A stretch of DNA of 64,000 nucleotides from contig NZ_RSEB01000001.1 of assembly GCF_003933745.1 (NCBI RefSeq), forward strand, positions 186,001 through 250,000, given 5' to 3'. The DNA comes from Glycomyces terrestris (GTDB lineage: Bacteria > Actinomycetota > Actinomycetes > Mycobacteriales > Micromonosporaceae). The translations under genes and the position numbers were made by a program. This document shows positions 33,283 to 41,833 of the stretch, in pieces (position 1 is the stretch's first letter; each line of letters begins with the position of its first letter). The notes under the pieces are model-generated. The model saw nothing but the letters and a program-made list of their open reading frames with translations, did no database searches and was not told the origin of the DNA.

Positions 33283-34131
33283 CTATGCGCGGCGGCCGGT
33301 GTACACGGTGCGAATCTCCCAGTGGTGCAGGTCGTCCCGGTTGCCGAGCCAGTGGGAGTCGGCGGGGTCGAGCAGGGCCTGCCAGACGTCGCGGTCCTCG
33401 CCGTCGAGGAAGTCGCCGAACCACTCCACGCGCGCGGCGAGGCTGTCGAGGGCTTCGGTCAGGTCGCCGCCGGCGAGCGGGGCCGGGCGGTCGATGAACT
33501 CCGTGCGCGTCTCGATGTCGCGCAGCCCGGCCAGGCGCAGCGCCCTGGTCCAGCCGTACGGCATCGGGACGGCGCCGCGCTCGGCGTTCTCGGCCTCCAT
33601 CCGCAGGCTTCCGGCGGTCTCGAGGCGGGCGTGCAGGCCCGGTCTGCCGAACCCGATGTCCCACGGGAGGATCCGCGCGCCCAGGCCGCCTTCGGCGACG
33701 GCCATGCGCCCGCCGGGCCGGAGGTTCGCGGCGAGCGCGTCGAGGGCCGCCTGCTGGTCGACGGCGTGGTGGACGACGTGCCCGGCCCACACCAGGTCGA
33801 CCGGTCCCCCGAGCGCGTCGCGGATCGCCTCGGCTCCGGCGTCGAGGTCGGCGGTGCGGAAGTCGAGGTCGGCGCCGTGTTCGGCGGCGTAGGAGCGGGC
33901 GATGTCGAGCACGGCCGCGTCCGAGTCCACGGCGAGCACTGCGGCGCCCGGGCGGGCGGACTTGAGGGCCGCGGCCATGCCGCCCGCGCCGCAGCCGATG
34001 TCGGCCGCGCGGTCGTATCCGGCGACGGCGAACTCGGCGGCGAGGCGCCGGTCGCGTTCGGCGTTGCGGGCGGCGCTCTGCCGCAGCCAGCGCTCCTGTT
34101 CGCTGTAGTCGAGCGCGATCGGCGAACTCAA
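33283..34131 (-). CDS. SAM-dependent methyltransferase coupled to a CobW-type GTPase
   Basis: 282 aa from TTG 34131, whose first bases overlap the GTPase stop as TTGA. Motif I is [15 protein letters not shown], followed by [23 protein letters not shown] and [11 protein letters not shown]-terminal residues ~180-280 lack a known motif. The four-base overlap says its synthesis is tied to the GTPase, suggesting a role under zinc limitation. Such methyltransferases are recurrent neighbours of CobW proteins but their substrate is unknown to me. Confidence 0.85.
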   Translation of the reverse strand: MSSPIALDYSEQERWLRQSAARNAERDRRLAAEFAVAGYDRAADIGCGAGGMAAALKSARPGAAVLAVDSDAAVLDIARSYAAEHGADLDFRTADLDAGAEAIRDALGGPVDLVWAGHVVHHAVDQQAALDALAANLRPGGRMAVAEGGLGARILPWDIGFGRPGLHARLETAGSLRMEAENAERGAVPMPYGWTRALRLAGLRDIETRTEFIDRPAPLAGGDLTEALDSLAARVEWFGDFLDGEDRDVWQALLDPADSHWLGNRDDLHHWEIRTVYTGRRA

Positions 34132-35282
34132 TGGAGGCTCCCGGCGTGGGCGTGGGCGTGGTCGTGGTGGTCGAGGCCGTGGGCGGTCCACGGTTCGAAC
34201 GGGTCGACCATGGGGGCCTGGTCCTCCCCCGAGCGCACGAGGCAGTCGCGAAGGGCGCGTTCGAGTTCGGCGTGGTTCAGGTCGGCGCCGATGAAGACGA
34301 GCTCCTGCCCCTGCTCCTCGTCGCGCGCCGCGAACGGGTCGAAGCGCGCCACGGCCCCGGCCTGGGACCACAGGCCGGTCACGGCCGGGCGGGTGGCGAG
34401 CCAGAAGAAGCCTTTGGAGCGCAGCACGTTCCCGAACCGACCGGAGTCCAGTTCGGACACCAGCTTCCACAGCCGCTCGGGGTGGAAACCGGCCGGGTCG
34501 CGGAAGAGCAGGCTGGAGATGCCGTACTCCTCGGTCTCGGGCACGTGCTCGCCGTTGATCTCCTTGGCCCAGCCCGGGGCCTCCTGGGCGCGGTCGAGGT
34601 CGAACAGGCCGGTGCCGAGCACGCGCCGCACGTCCACCTCGCCGTGGCTCGACCGCACGAGGCGCGCTTCGGGGTTCAGCCGCCGGAGGACGGCTTCGAT
34701 CCTGTCGGCGTCGGCGGGCGCGACGAGGTCGGTCTTGTTGAGGACGATGACGTCCGCGAACTCGATCTGGTCGATGAGGAGGTCGGCGACGGTGCGGTCG
34801 TCGTCCTCGTACGCGTCGAGCCCGCGCGAGACGAGGTCGTCGCCGCGTTCGAGTTCGATGAGGACGTTCGCGGCGTCGACCACGGTCGCCATGGTGTCGA
34901 GCTCGGTGAGATCGGAGAGCAGGCCGTGCTCGAGCTCGCCGAAGGCGAAGGTGGCCGCCACCGGCATCGGCTCGGAGATGCCGCTCGACTCGATGAGGAG
35001 GTAGTCGAAGCGGCCTTCCCGGGCGAGCTTCGCGGCCTCGTCGAGGAGGTCGCCGCGCAGTGTGCAGCAGATGCAGCCGTTGCTCAGCTCGACCAGGCGC
35101 TCGTCGGTGCGGGAGAGGCTCCCGCCCTCCCGCACGAGGCCGGCGTCGATGTTGATCTCGCTCATGTCGTTGACGATGACGGCCACGCGCAGGCCCTCGC
35201 GGTTGCGCAGCACGTGGTTGAGCAGGGTGGTCTTTCCGGCGCCCAGGAACCCGGACAGCACGGTGACCGGCAGTCGCTTCAC
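34128..35282 (-). CDS. CobW/ZNG1-family metallochaperone GTPase
   Basis: 384 aa from GTG 35282, which has TTGGAG six bases upstream; ATG 35297 is in frame but lies only three bases from the Zur-like box. Walker [10 protein letters not shown] at residues 11-19, the CxCC metal motif NGCICC with Cys at 70, 72 and 73, and the GTPase NKxD as LNKTDL. A CobW C-terminal domain follows, and the tail [17 protein letters not shown] is His-rich. This family (ZigA, YciC, ZNG1) hydrolyses GTP to insert Zn2+ into client enzymes when zinc is scarce. The box at 35301-35315 fits that role. Confidence 0.92.
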   Translation of the reverse strand: MKRLPVTVLSGFLGAGKTTLLNHVLRNREGLRVAVIVNDMSEINIDAGLVREGGSLSRTDERLVELSNGCICCTLRGDLLDEAAKLAREGRFDYLLIESSGISEPMPVAATFAFGELEHGLLSDLTELDTMATVVDAANVLIELERGDDLVSRGLDAYEDDDRTVADLLIDQIEFADVIVLNKTDLVAPADADRIEAVLRRLNPEARLVRSSHGEVDVRRVLGTGLFDLDRAQEAPGWAKEINGEHVPETEEYGISSLLFRDPAGFHPERLWKLVSELDSGRFGNVLRSKGFFWLATRPAVTGLWSQAGAVARFDPFAARDEEQGQELVFIGADLNHAELERALRDCLVRSGEDQAPMVDPFEPWTAHGLDHHDHAHAHAGSLH

Positions 35283-35300
35283 CGGGACTCCAATCATTAT

Positions 35301-35315
35301 TGGAAATGATTATCA
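35301..35315. promoter_or_regulatory. Zur box upstream of the CobW-type gene
   Basis: TGGAAATGATTATCA matches the consensus TGAAAATGATTTTCA at 13 of 15 positions and lies 18 bases before the preferred start codon, where a repressor would block initiation. Confidence 0.82.
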
Positions 35316-35445
35316 GTCTAACTGAAGCTGTCGGGCCGGATGTGAGCCACTTCCCCACGACCGCGTCCACCCTGCCTCACCAGGACCATCCCATTGCATT
35401 CGCCGAGAGGGAGCCGGCCGGGACTACGAGATCACGGCGGACGGC

Positions 35446-36711
35446 CTAGTCATCCGCGACCGCGGCCACCGGCCGCGCATGGCTGCCGGGGCCCCTCCCC
35501 GTCTGAGTCCGGCCATGGGTCAGCTCGCTTTGCAGCACGAGGGCCGCTGCGCCGATCGCTGCCGCGTCGGGGCCGTTGACCGACGGCGCCACCCGCACCG
35601 GGTGCGTCCGCCAGGCGGCGGTGCGGCGGTCCACCTCCTCCTGGATCACGGTCTGGTAGACGGAGCCCGCTTTCGCGAAGCTCGGACCGGCCAGGATGAT
35701 CGCGTCCACGTCGAAGAGGAGGGTCATGGTGACGGCGGCGGCGCCGAGGTAGCGGGCCGACCGCTCGATCAGGTGACGTGCGTCCGGATCACCGGCGTCG
35801 GCTGCGGCCGCGATCCGCGCGAACTCGGTGAGGAAGTCGGCGCTGTCGGGGTCGGGCACCAGTCGCTCGGCCAGCGCGGGCATGGCCGCGGCCTGCCGGA
35901 CCAGGGCTGACGGGCCGGCGTAGTTCTCCAGGCAGCCCACGTTGCCGCACGGGCACGGGTCGCCGTTGACGTCGATCGACATGTGTCCGAGTTCGACGCT
36001 GTTGGAGGAGCTGCCTCGGTACACGTCTCCGGCGACCACGACTCCGCCGCCGATCCCGCTGGCCATGTAGATGCAGCCGTAGGTGCTGCGTCGGTCGACC
36101 GCGCCCATCCAGTATTCGCCGATCGCGGCGGCCGCGGCGTCGTTGTCGAGGAGCACGGGCAGGCCGAGGCTCTGCGCGAGTCGCTCCGCGACCGGGTATT
36201 CGAGCCACGGCTCGGAGGGCTGCGGGCTCAAGAGCACCCCCGCGCGGCGGTCCTGCGGGCCGTAGCTGACCAGCCCGGCCCCCAGCACCCGGTCGCGGTC
36301 GACGGCGGCCATGGCGAGCAGGGCGTCCACCTGCGAGGCGATCATCGGCAGGGCCTGGTCCGGCGGCATCGACGCCACCCCGCGGAACGACGTTCGGGCC
36401 ACCGGCCGGCCGGCCAGGTCGACGATGACGATGACGCAGACGTTGCGCTCCATCTGGACGCCGACGCTGTAGCGGGCCCGGGGGTCGAGCTGCACCAGCG
36501 TGCGCGGCTTGCCGCCGGTCGGCGCGCCTCGGCCGGCCTCGACGACCAGTCCGTCGTCGATGAGCTCCCGCACGAGCTCGGAGATCGTGGCACCGGTGAG
36601 TCCGGTCGCCGCCGCGAGCTCCACTCGGCTGATCGTGCGGGACGCACGGATGGCGTCCAGGATCTTGCCTCTGGTCCTCGATCTGCTCGTCCACGTCGGC
36701 CTGAGCGCCAC
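35446..36711 (-). CDS. ROK-family transcriptional repressor
   Basis: 421 aa from a GTG with AAGGGAGC upstream. An N-terminal winged helix (residues ~10-70: ISRVELAAATGLTGATISELVRELI) is followed by a ROK sugar-kinase-like domain: LLDNDAAAAAIGEYW, SGIGGGVVVAGDVYRG and the zinc-binding segment ELGHMSIDVNGDPCPCGNVGCLE (in parts: His, then Cys-x-Cys-x4-Cys). The catalytic Asp is present in LDNDA. It is divergent from the GH5 cellulase gene and probably represses it, itself, or both, with release by a sugar such as cellobiose or glucose. The CebR-like operator in the shared gap suggests a LacI-type regulator also acts here. Confidence 0.9.
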   Translation of the reverse strand: MALRPTWTSRSRTRGKILDAIRASRTISRVELAAATGLTGATISELVRELIDDGLVVEAGRGAPTGGKPRTLVQLDPRARYSVGVQMERNVCVIVIVDLAGRPVARTSFRGVASMPPDQALPMIASQVDALLAMAAVDRDRVLGAGLVSYGPQDRRAGVLLSPQPSEPWLEYPVAERLAQSLGLPVLLDNDAAAAAIGEYWMGAVDRRSTYGCIYMASGIGGGVVVAGDVYRGSSSNSVELGHMSIDVNGDPCPCGNVGCLENYAGPSALVRQAAAMPALAERLVPDPDSADFLTEFARIAAAADAGDPDARHLIERSARYLGAAAVTMTLLFDVDAIILAGPSFAKAGSVYQTVIQEEVDRRTAAWRTHPVRVAPSVNGPDAAAIGAAALVLQSELTHGRTQTGRGPGSHARPVAAVADD

Positions 36712-36816
36712 GCGTGCTCCCTTCGCTGGTTTGCAAAGCCGCCTTGCTTACCCGGCTGCCTGCCCGTTCGCCCGAGCGGCCGGACGATGCCCCTAAGCAT
36801 AGATTCATCTACATTC

Positions 36817-36845
36817 TTGACTTTCTTCGGCTGCCTAACTAAGGT
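36817..36845 (+). promoter_or_regulatory. Sigma-70-type promoter of the cellulase gene
   Basis: TTGACT at 36817-36822, 17 bases, TAAGGT at 36840-36845, 47 bases before the start codon. The expected transcription start (about 36852) falls inside the operator. Confidence 0.6.
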
Positions 36846-36850
36846 GAGTA

Positions 36851-36864
36851 CGGAAGCGCTCCCA
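36851..36864. promoter_or_regulatory. CebR-like operator
   Basis: CGGAAGCGCTCCCA matches the cellobiose repressor site TGGGAGCGCTCCCA at 12 of 14 positions and overlaps the predicted start point of transcription of a cellulase gene. Confidence 0.85.
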
Positions 36865-36892
36865 CACATCCCTCACGAGCAAAGGAGCTGTG

Positions 36893-38395
36893 ATGCGACA
36901 TCGTCAGACACTGTTGGTCGCCGGCGCCGTCGGCGCACTGGTACTGGGCGGCTTGGCGACGGCGACCCTTCCCGCATCGGCGGCCGCCTCGGGCTGCGCG
37001 GTTACCTATACCGTGCAGAGCGAGTGGCCGGGCGGGTTCCGCGCCGACCTGGACGTCACCAACCTCGGCGACGCCATGTCCGACTGGACCTTGACCTTCG
37101 ACTTCCCGGACGTCGGCCAGCAGGTCACCCAGGGCTGGAGCGCCGTGTGGACCCAATCCGGCACCGGCGTCTCCGCCGCCAGCATGAGCTGGAACGGGTC
37201 GCTGGACACCGACGCCTCCACCTCGATCGGGTTCGTCGGCACCTGGCGCGATGCCAACCCCGAGCCGGAGTCCTTCTCGCTCAACGGCATACCCTGCACC
37301 GGCTCGACGACGCCCACCGGGGGTCCGACCACCACCCCGACCGAGGACCCGACCACCACCCCGCCGGACGGTCCGGCGCCGCAGCTCAGCGTCTCCGGCA
37401 ACCAGATCGTCACCGAGGACGGCGAGCCGTACCGGCTGCTCGGTGTGGACCGGTCCTCCGCCGAGTTCGCGTGCGTCCAGGGCAAGGGCCTGTTCGACTC
37501 CGGCCCGGTCGACCAGGCGTCCGTCGACGCCATGAAGACCTGGAACATCCACGCCGTGCGCCTCCCGCTCAACGAGGAGTGCTGGCTCGGCCTCAACGGC
37601 TCCCCCAGCGGCGCCGCCTACCAGCAAGGCATCAAGGACTACGTCGATCTCCTGGTCGCCAACGGCATCAACGTCATCCTCGACCTGCACTGGACCTGGG
37701 GCGCCTACACCACCGGCCCGGACTGGCATTGCACCGATGTGCACGCCACCTGCCAGAAGCCGATGCCCGACGCGCAGTACGCCCCGCAGTTCTGGGCCGG
37801 CGTCGCCGAGACCTTCAAGGGCAACGACGCCGTCGTCTTCGACCTGTTCAACGAGCCGTACCCGGACATGGCCAGCGACTGGGACAAGACGCTGGGCTGG
37901 CAGTGCCTGCGCGACGGCGGCACCTGCGCCGGCATCGGATACGAGGTGGCCGGCATGCAGGACCTCGTCGACGCGGTCCGCAGCACCGGCGCCACGAACA
38001 TCCTCATGGTCAGCGGACTCGAGTGGACCAACGACATGCGGGAATGGCTGGCCTACATGCCGGAGGACCCGCTGAACAACATCGCCGCGTCCTGGCATTC
38101 GTACAGCTTCAACCGCTGCGTGACCGCGTCCTGCTGGGACGCCGAGATCGCCCCACTGATGCAGGAGGTGCCGGTCGTGCTCGGCGAGTTCGGCCAGGAC
38201 GACTGCGGCTTCGACTACATGCAGGAGCTGGTGAACTGGGCCGACGCGAACGGCATGGGCTACCTGGCCTGGACCTGGAACCCGTGGGGCTGCACCACCG
38301 GCGCGGTCCTCATCAAGGACTGGTCCGGAATCCCGGAACCCGGCGTCGGCGAGGGCTACCGGGACCACCTGCTCACGCAGAGCCCCTACCTGTGA
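36893..38395 (+). CDS. Secreted CBM2-GH5 endoglucanase
   Basis: About 500 aa. Signal peptide to ~34 (cleavage after ASAAA). CBM2 at ~36-140: CAVTYTVQSEWPGGFRADL, WTLTFDFPDVG, SWNGSLDTDAS, closed by Cys in GIPC. A Thr/Pro linker (GGPTTTPTEDPTTTPP) leads to a GH5 domain from ~165: the acid/base Glu is in VFDLFNEPYPD, the nucleophile in VVLGEFGQDD, and the substrate-side His in LDLHWTWG and ASWHSYSF. It cleaves internal beta-1,4-glucan bonds outside the cell. AAAGGAG lies just upstream; GTG 36890 is an alternative start. A CebR-like operator implies cellobiose induction. Confidence 0.95.
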   Translation: MRHRQTLLVAGAVGALVLGGLATATLPASAAASGCAVTYTVQSEWPGGFRADLDVTNLGDAMSDWTLTFDFPDVGQQVTQGWSAVWTQSGTGVSAASMSWNGSLDTDASTSIGFVGTWRDANPEPESFSLNGIPCTGSTTPTGGPTTTPTEDPTTTPPDGPAPQLSVSGNQIVTEDGEPYRLLGVDRSSAEFACVQGKGLFDSGPVDQASVDAMKTWNIHAVRLPLNEECWLGLNGSPSGAAYQQGIKDYVDLLVANGINVILDLHWTWGAYTTGPDWHCTDVHATCQKPMPDAQYAPQFWAGVAETFKGNDAVVFDLFNEPYPDMASDWDKTLGWQCLRDGGTCAGIGYEVAGMQDLVDAVRSTGATNILMVSGLEWTNDMREWLAYMPEDPLNNIAASWHSYSFNRCVTASCWDAEIAPLMQEVPVVLGEFGQDDCGFDYMQELVNWADANGMGYLAWTWNPWGCTTGAVLIKDWSGIPEPGVGEGYRDHLLTQSPYL

Positions 38396-38427
38396 CCCTG
38401 AGTCCTGCGTGAGGCCTCCTGTCGAGT

Positions 38428-38700
38428 TCCATTGTGCCTCAGCAGACCTCGGCAGGAGGCGTCAAGACCGAAGACGGCCGAGCCGATCGGGACGGCGTAG
38501 TCGTTGAGCAGGTCCGCGTCCGACAGCCGCTGCTGGATGGCGAGGAACTGCTCGGCATCGGCCTGGTAGGCGATGAACACCAGGCCCGTGTCGGGCAGCC
38601 CCTCGGCGGTCGGGCCCTCGTCGTAGTCGAACGAGCGCCGCAGCATGACCTCGCCGCCTTCGGCGGCACGGCGGATGTGGGCGTTGAAGCTCACGCGCCG
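38428..38700 (-). pseudogene. C-terminal remnant of a Dyp-type peroxidase gene
   Basis: In the gap after the cellulase, the minus strand encodes a stretch clearly from the heme-binding end of a Dyp-type peroxidase (EfeB-like): RVSFNAHIRRA, VMLRRSFDYDEGPTAEGL, TGLVFIAYQADAEQFLAIQQ, and LLNDYAVPIGSAVFGL. In the family the His of NAHIR is near the proximal heme ligand region. No start codon or N-terminal 300 residues are present, and after GSAVFGL the frame degenerates. It is a deletion relic, so this genome may have lost an EfeUOB-like iron system here. Confidence 0.8.
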
Positions 38701-38825
38701 GTCCGGGCGGCCTCCGGCCGAATTGCTTGCCACGGCATCACACGAAATCGGCCGACGGCGACGGACCGGCCCCTTGTCCAACCAGGTCTGGCTGCCACAA
38801 GCCTCCGCCGGTCGGGGAAGCGCAC

Positions 38826-40061
38826 TCAGGAGGCGGGGTCCGCAGATCGACTGGGCGATACGGCTCTCCAGATCGCGACCGCGATCGCAGTCGCGGCCAG
38901 GAGCGGGAGCACGAGCGCTCCAGCGATGCCAGGGTAGCCGAAGAGGGCCAGTCCGGCCCCGCCGAGGCTCGCGCCGGCGAAGGTGCCCAGGCTCATCCCG
39001 GCGGCGTTGACGCTCAACGCGGCCGAGCGCACCGGCCCGCCGCGGCGGACGATGAGCGCGGTGATCGCCGCCGCCGTGACCGCGTGGCCCGCGGACTGGA
39101 GCGCGGTCCCCGCGATCGCGGGGACCAGTGAGGGCGCGGCGAAGAGGAGGACGAGGCCAGCGGTCGCCGCCAGGACACCGCCCAACAGAGCGAGAGCGAC
39201 CTGATGCGGGTCCTCGGTGCGGCCGATCCACCTGCCGCCGAAGTAGTTGCCGAGGAAGAACGAGAGGCCGCTGACAGTCCATACCAGCGTGAACAGGGCG
39301 GCGTCAAGGCCGAAGGCGTGGTCGTACCAGGCGGCCATGTAAGCCAGGCAGCCCATGAGGGCGGCGGTGCGGAACGAGGCGGCCGAGATGAGCGCCAAGA
39401 GGATCCGCCTGCCGGCGATCTGCCGGAATGCGTCGCGGTAGCCCGGCGGCCGCTCGGAGCCGCCGGTGTGCCGGTGCGGATCGGGTCGCAGGGCGAAGCC
39501 GATCGCCAGGACCGTGGCGAGGGCCGCGGTCATGACCAGGGCACCGCGCCAGCCGGTCTGCGCCGCGACGACGCCGATCACCGGTCCGGCGGCGACGGCC
39601 GCGAGGGCCTGGGTCGCGGAGACGAGGGTGGCGGCCCGCCCGGAGGTCGCGGCATCGTCGTACCGGTCCGCGGCCGCCGCCAAGAGCGCGGGAGTCAGGA
39701 GTGCCGTGGAGGAGCCGATCGCGGCGCAGAAGACGACCAGCGCGGGGAAGCTGCCGTGGAGTGCCGTCAGCGAACCGGCGGCGAGGATGCCCAGTGCGAC
39801 CGCGCCGACGCGCCGTTTCGCGAAGCGCTCCAGCAGCGGTGCGGCAGTGACGCCGACGGCGAGCGCGGTGATGCCGCCGAGGCCCCGCAGGGCCCCGACG
39901 GCGGCCACGTCGCCGCCCGCGTCACGGGCGATGGGCACCAGGAACGTCGAGTAGACCGTGAACGGGAGGAGGCTGACGGCCGAGGCCAGCAGCAGCGGCC
40001 ACAGCTCGGCCCACAGCCGCGCCTCGCTCGGAGGCGCGGTGTCCTGGCGCAGCGCGGTCAC
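38826..40061 (-). CDS. MFS transporter of the FecBCD-like operon
   Basis: 411 aa with 12 hydrophobic segments in two halves (LLLASAVSLLPFTVYST... and ...LAYMAAWYDHAFGLDAALFTL) and the loop RFAKRRVGAVALG after helix 2. Its GTG start overlaps the binding-protein stop as GTGA, so it is the fourth gene of the importer operon. MFS proteins in such positions export an apo-metallophore or release the imported ligand. Direction and substrate are not evident. Confidence 0.88.
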   Translation of the reverse strand: MTALRQDTAPPSEARLWAELWPLLLASAVSLLPFTVYSTFLVPIARDAGGDVAAVGALRGLGGITALAVGVTAAPLLERFAKRRVGAVALGILAAGSLTALHGSFPALVVFCAAIGSSTALLTPALLAAAADRYDDAATSGRAATLVSATQALAAVAAGPVIGVVAAQTGWRGALVMTAALATVLAIGFALRPDPHRHTGGSERPPGYRDAFRQIAGRRILLALISAASFRTAALMGCLAYMAAWYDHAFGLDAALFTLVWTVSGLSFFLGNYFGGRWIGRTEDPHQVALALLGGVLAATAGLVLLFAAPSLVPAIAGTALQSAGHAVTAAAITALIVRRGGPVRSAALSVNAAGMSLGTFAGASLGGAGLALFGYPGIAGALVLPLLAATAIAVAIWRAVSPSRSADPAS

Positions 40062-41041
40062 TGGATCGAGTTCAGGTACTCGGAGAAGGCCTCCATGCCG
40101 TCGATGACGCGGGGGCCGGAGATGGCCTCGTTGTAGTCGAGGATGAAGAAGCGGTCGTTCACCACGGCCGGCAGGTCCTTCGTGTTCGGGTTGGTCTTGA
40201 GGAACTCGATCTTCTCCTCGGCGGGCTGGTCCTGGTAGTCGAGGATGGCGATCACGTCGGGCTGGGATTCCACGACGGACTCCCAGCCGACCTGGGTCCA
40301 GCGCTCATCGAGGTCGGCGAAGACGTTGACGGCGCCGGCCTTGGTGAAGATGTCGTTGGGCGGCACCTGGTTCCCGGCGGTGTAGGGCTGGTCGGTGCCG
40401 GAGTCGTAGAGGAAGACCTTGAGCGGTTCGCCCTCGGGGGCGGCGGCTTCGACGGCGGCGACGCGTTCCCTGTAATCGGCGACGACTTCGGCGGCCTTGT
40501 CTTCGACGCCGAAGATCTGCCCGAGGCGTTCGAGGTCGGTGTACAGGCCCTCGAGCGGGGAGGTCTCCTCGGGGAACTCGGGGTAGTTGAAGCACGATTC
40601 GGTGTGCATGAAGCTCTGGATGCCCAGGCCGTCGAGGATCTCGGGGGTGATGCCGCGTTCGTCGCTGAACCCGGAGTTCCATCCGGCGACGACGAAGTCG
40701 GCTCCGGCGTCGACGACCAGTTCGCGGTTGAGCAGGTCGTCGCCGAGGAATTCGAGTTCGGCGTACTCGGCGGCGTACGGGGACTCCTCGACCGGCGGGT
40801 TGGCCGGGGGCATGACGTAGCCCTTGATGTGGTCGGCGAGGCCGAGGACGAGCATCTTGTCGGTGCTGCCGGCTTCATAGGTGACCGCGTTCTGCGGGGT
40901 GGTGTACTGGACGGCTTCGCCGCAGCGGTTGACGGTGACCGTGGCGGCGTCGCCGCCGCCTTCGACTTCGGCGCCGCAGGCGGCGAGGGCCGCTGCGAGG
41001 GTGACGGTCAAGCCAGCGGTGAGGGCGGTGCGGGTGTTCAC
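40058..41041 (-). CDS. Siderophore/corrinoid-type binding lipoprotein
   Basis: 327 aa from GTG 41041 (overlap GTGA with the ATPase gene). Lipobox LAAALAAC. The fold is that of the TroA-like FecB/BtuF class III binding proteins: VTYEAGSTDKMLVLGLADH, ADFVVAGWNSGFSD, ILDGLGIQSF, ERLGQIFGVEDKAAEVV and a C-terminal IAILDYQDQPAEEKI. HTESCFNYPEF is unusual. The ligand could be a ferric or zinc chelate, or a corrinoid. The Fur-family box upstream of the operon favours a metal chelate. Confidence 0.86.
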   Translation of the reverse strand: MNTRTALTAGLTVTLAAALAACGAEVEGGGDAATVTVNRCGEAVQYTTPQNAVTYEAGSTDKMLVLGLADHIKGYVMPPANPPVEESPYAAEYAELEFLGDDLLNRELVVDAGADFVVAGWNSGFSDERGITPEILDGLGIQSFMHTESCFNYPEFPEETSPLEGLYTDLERLGQIFGVEDKAAEVVADYRERVAAVEAAAPEGEPLKVFLYDSGTDQPYTAGNQVPPNDIFTKAGAVNVFADLDERWTQVGWESVVESQPDVIAILDYQDQPAEEKIEFLKTNPNTKDLPAVVNDRFFILDYNEAISGPRVIDGMEAFSEYLNSIQ

Positions 41042-41832
41042 TTCGGGATTCCTTCCATTGGGGACGATGTGGGGAGGCCGAGGAGGACCTGCGGACGGCC
41101 GGTGTGCGGATGGGGCACGATCTCGGCGTCGACGCCGAAGACCTCGCGCAGCAGCTCGGCGGTCAGCACCTCGTGCGGAGTGCCGACCGCGGCGAGCGCG
41201 CCGCCTTGCAGGACGGCGATCCGGTCGCACACGGCCGCAGCCAGGTTGAGGTCGTGGAGAACGACCAGGACCGTGACGTCGGCGGCGGCGATGAGGGAGA
41301 GCAGGCCGAGCTGGTGGCGCAGGTCGAGGTGGTTGGTGGGCTCGTCGAGGACGAGGATCCGCGGCTCCTGGACGAGGGCGCGGGCGAGCAGGACCCGCTG
41401 CATCTCGCCGCCGGAGAGGGTGAGCGCGCCCCGGTCGGCGAGGTGGGCGACGTCCACGCGGGCCATGGCGTCGCGGCAGAGCGCGAGCTCGTCCGGACTG
41501 AGCCGCCCGCCGCGGGGGTGGTGCGGGTGGCGGCCCATCGCGACGATCTCGGCGACGGTGAAGTCGAGGTAGGTGTGGTGCTGCTGGGTGAGGGCGGCGA
41601 CGGTGCGGGCGGCGTCGCGGCGGTGCATGGCCCACAGGTCCGCGCCGTCCACGAGGATCGCGCCGCTCTCGGGCGACAGGGCGCGGTAGACGGCCCGCAG
41701 CGCGGTGGTCTTGCCGGACCCGTTGGGGCCCAACAGGCCGACTACGCTGCCGCTGGGGACGTCGAGGGTGAGGTCGTGGACGATGCGGACGCCGTCCAGG
41801 GCGACGTTCAGCCCGTCGAGACGCAGGTCCAT
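41038..41832 (-). CDS. FecE/BtuD-type ABC ATP-binding protein
   Basis: 264 aa: Walker A GPNGSGKTTALRA, Q-loop LTQQHHTYLDFTV, signature LSGGEMQRVLLARAL, Walker B ILVLDEPTNHLD, H-loop VLHDLNLA. The residues HLDLRHQLG after Walker B are typical of siderophore importers. One base separates it from the permease gene. Confidence 0.95.
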   Translation of the reverse strand: MDLRLDGLNVALDGVRIVHDLTLDVPSGSVVGLLGPNGSGKTTALRAVYRALSPESGAILVDGADLWAMHRRDAARTVAALTQQHHTYLDFTVAEIVAMGRHPHHPRGGRLSPDELALCRDAMARVDVAHLADRGALTLSGGEMQRVLLARALVQEPRILVLDEPTNHLDLRHQLGLLSLIAAADVTVLVVLHDLNLAAAVCDRIAVLQGGALAAVGTPHEVLTAELLREVFGVDAEIVPHPHTGRPQVLLGLPTSSPMEGIPK

Positions 41833-41833
41833 G

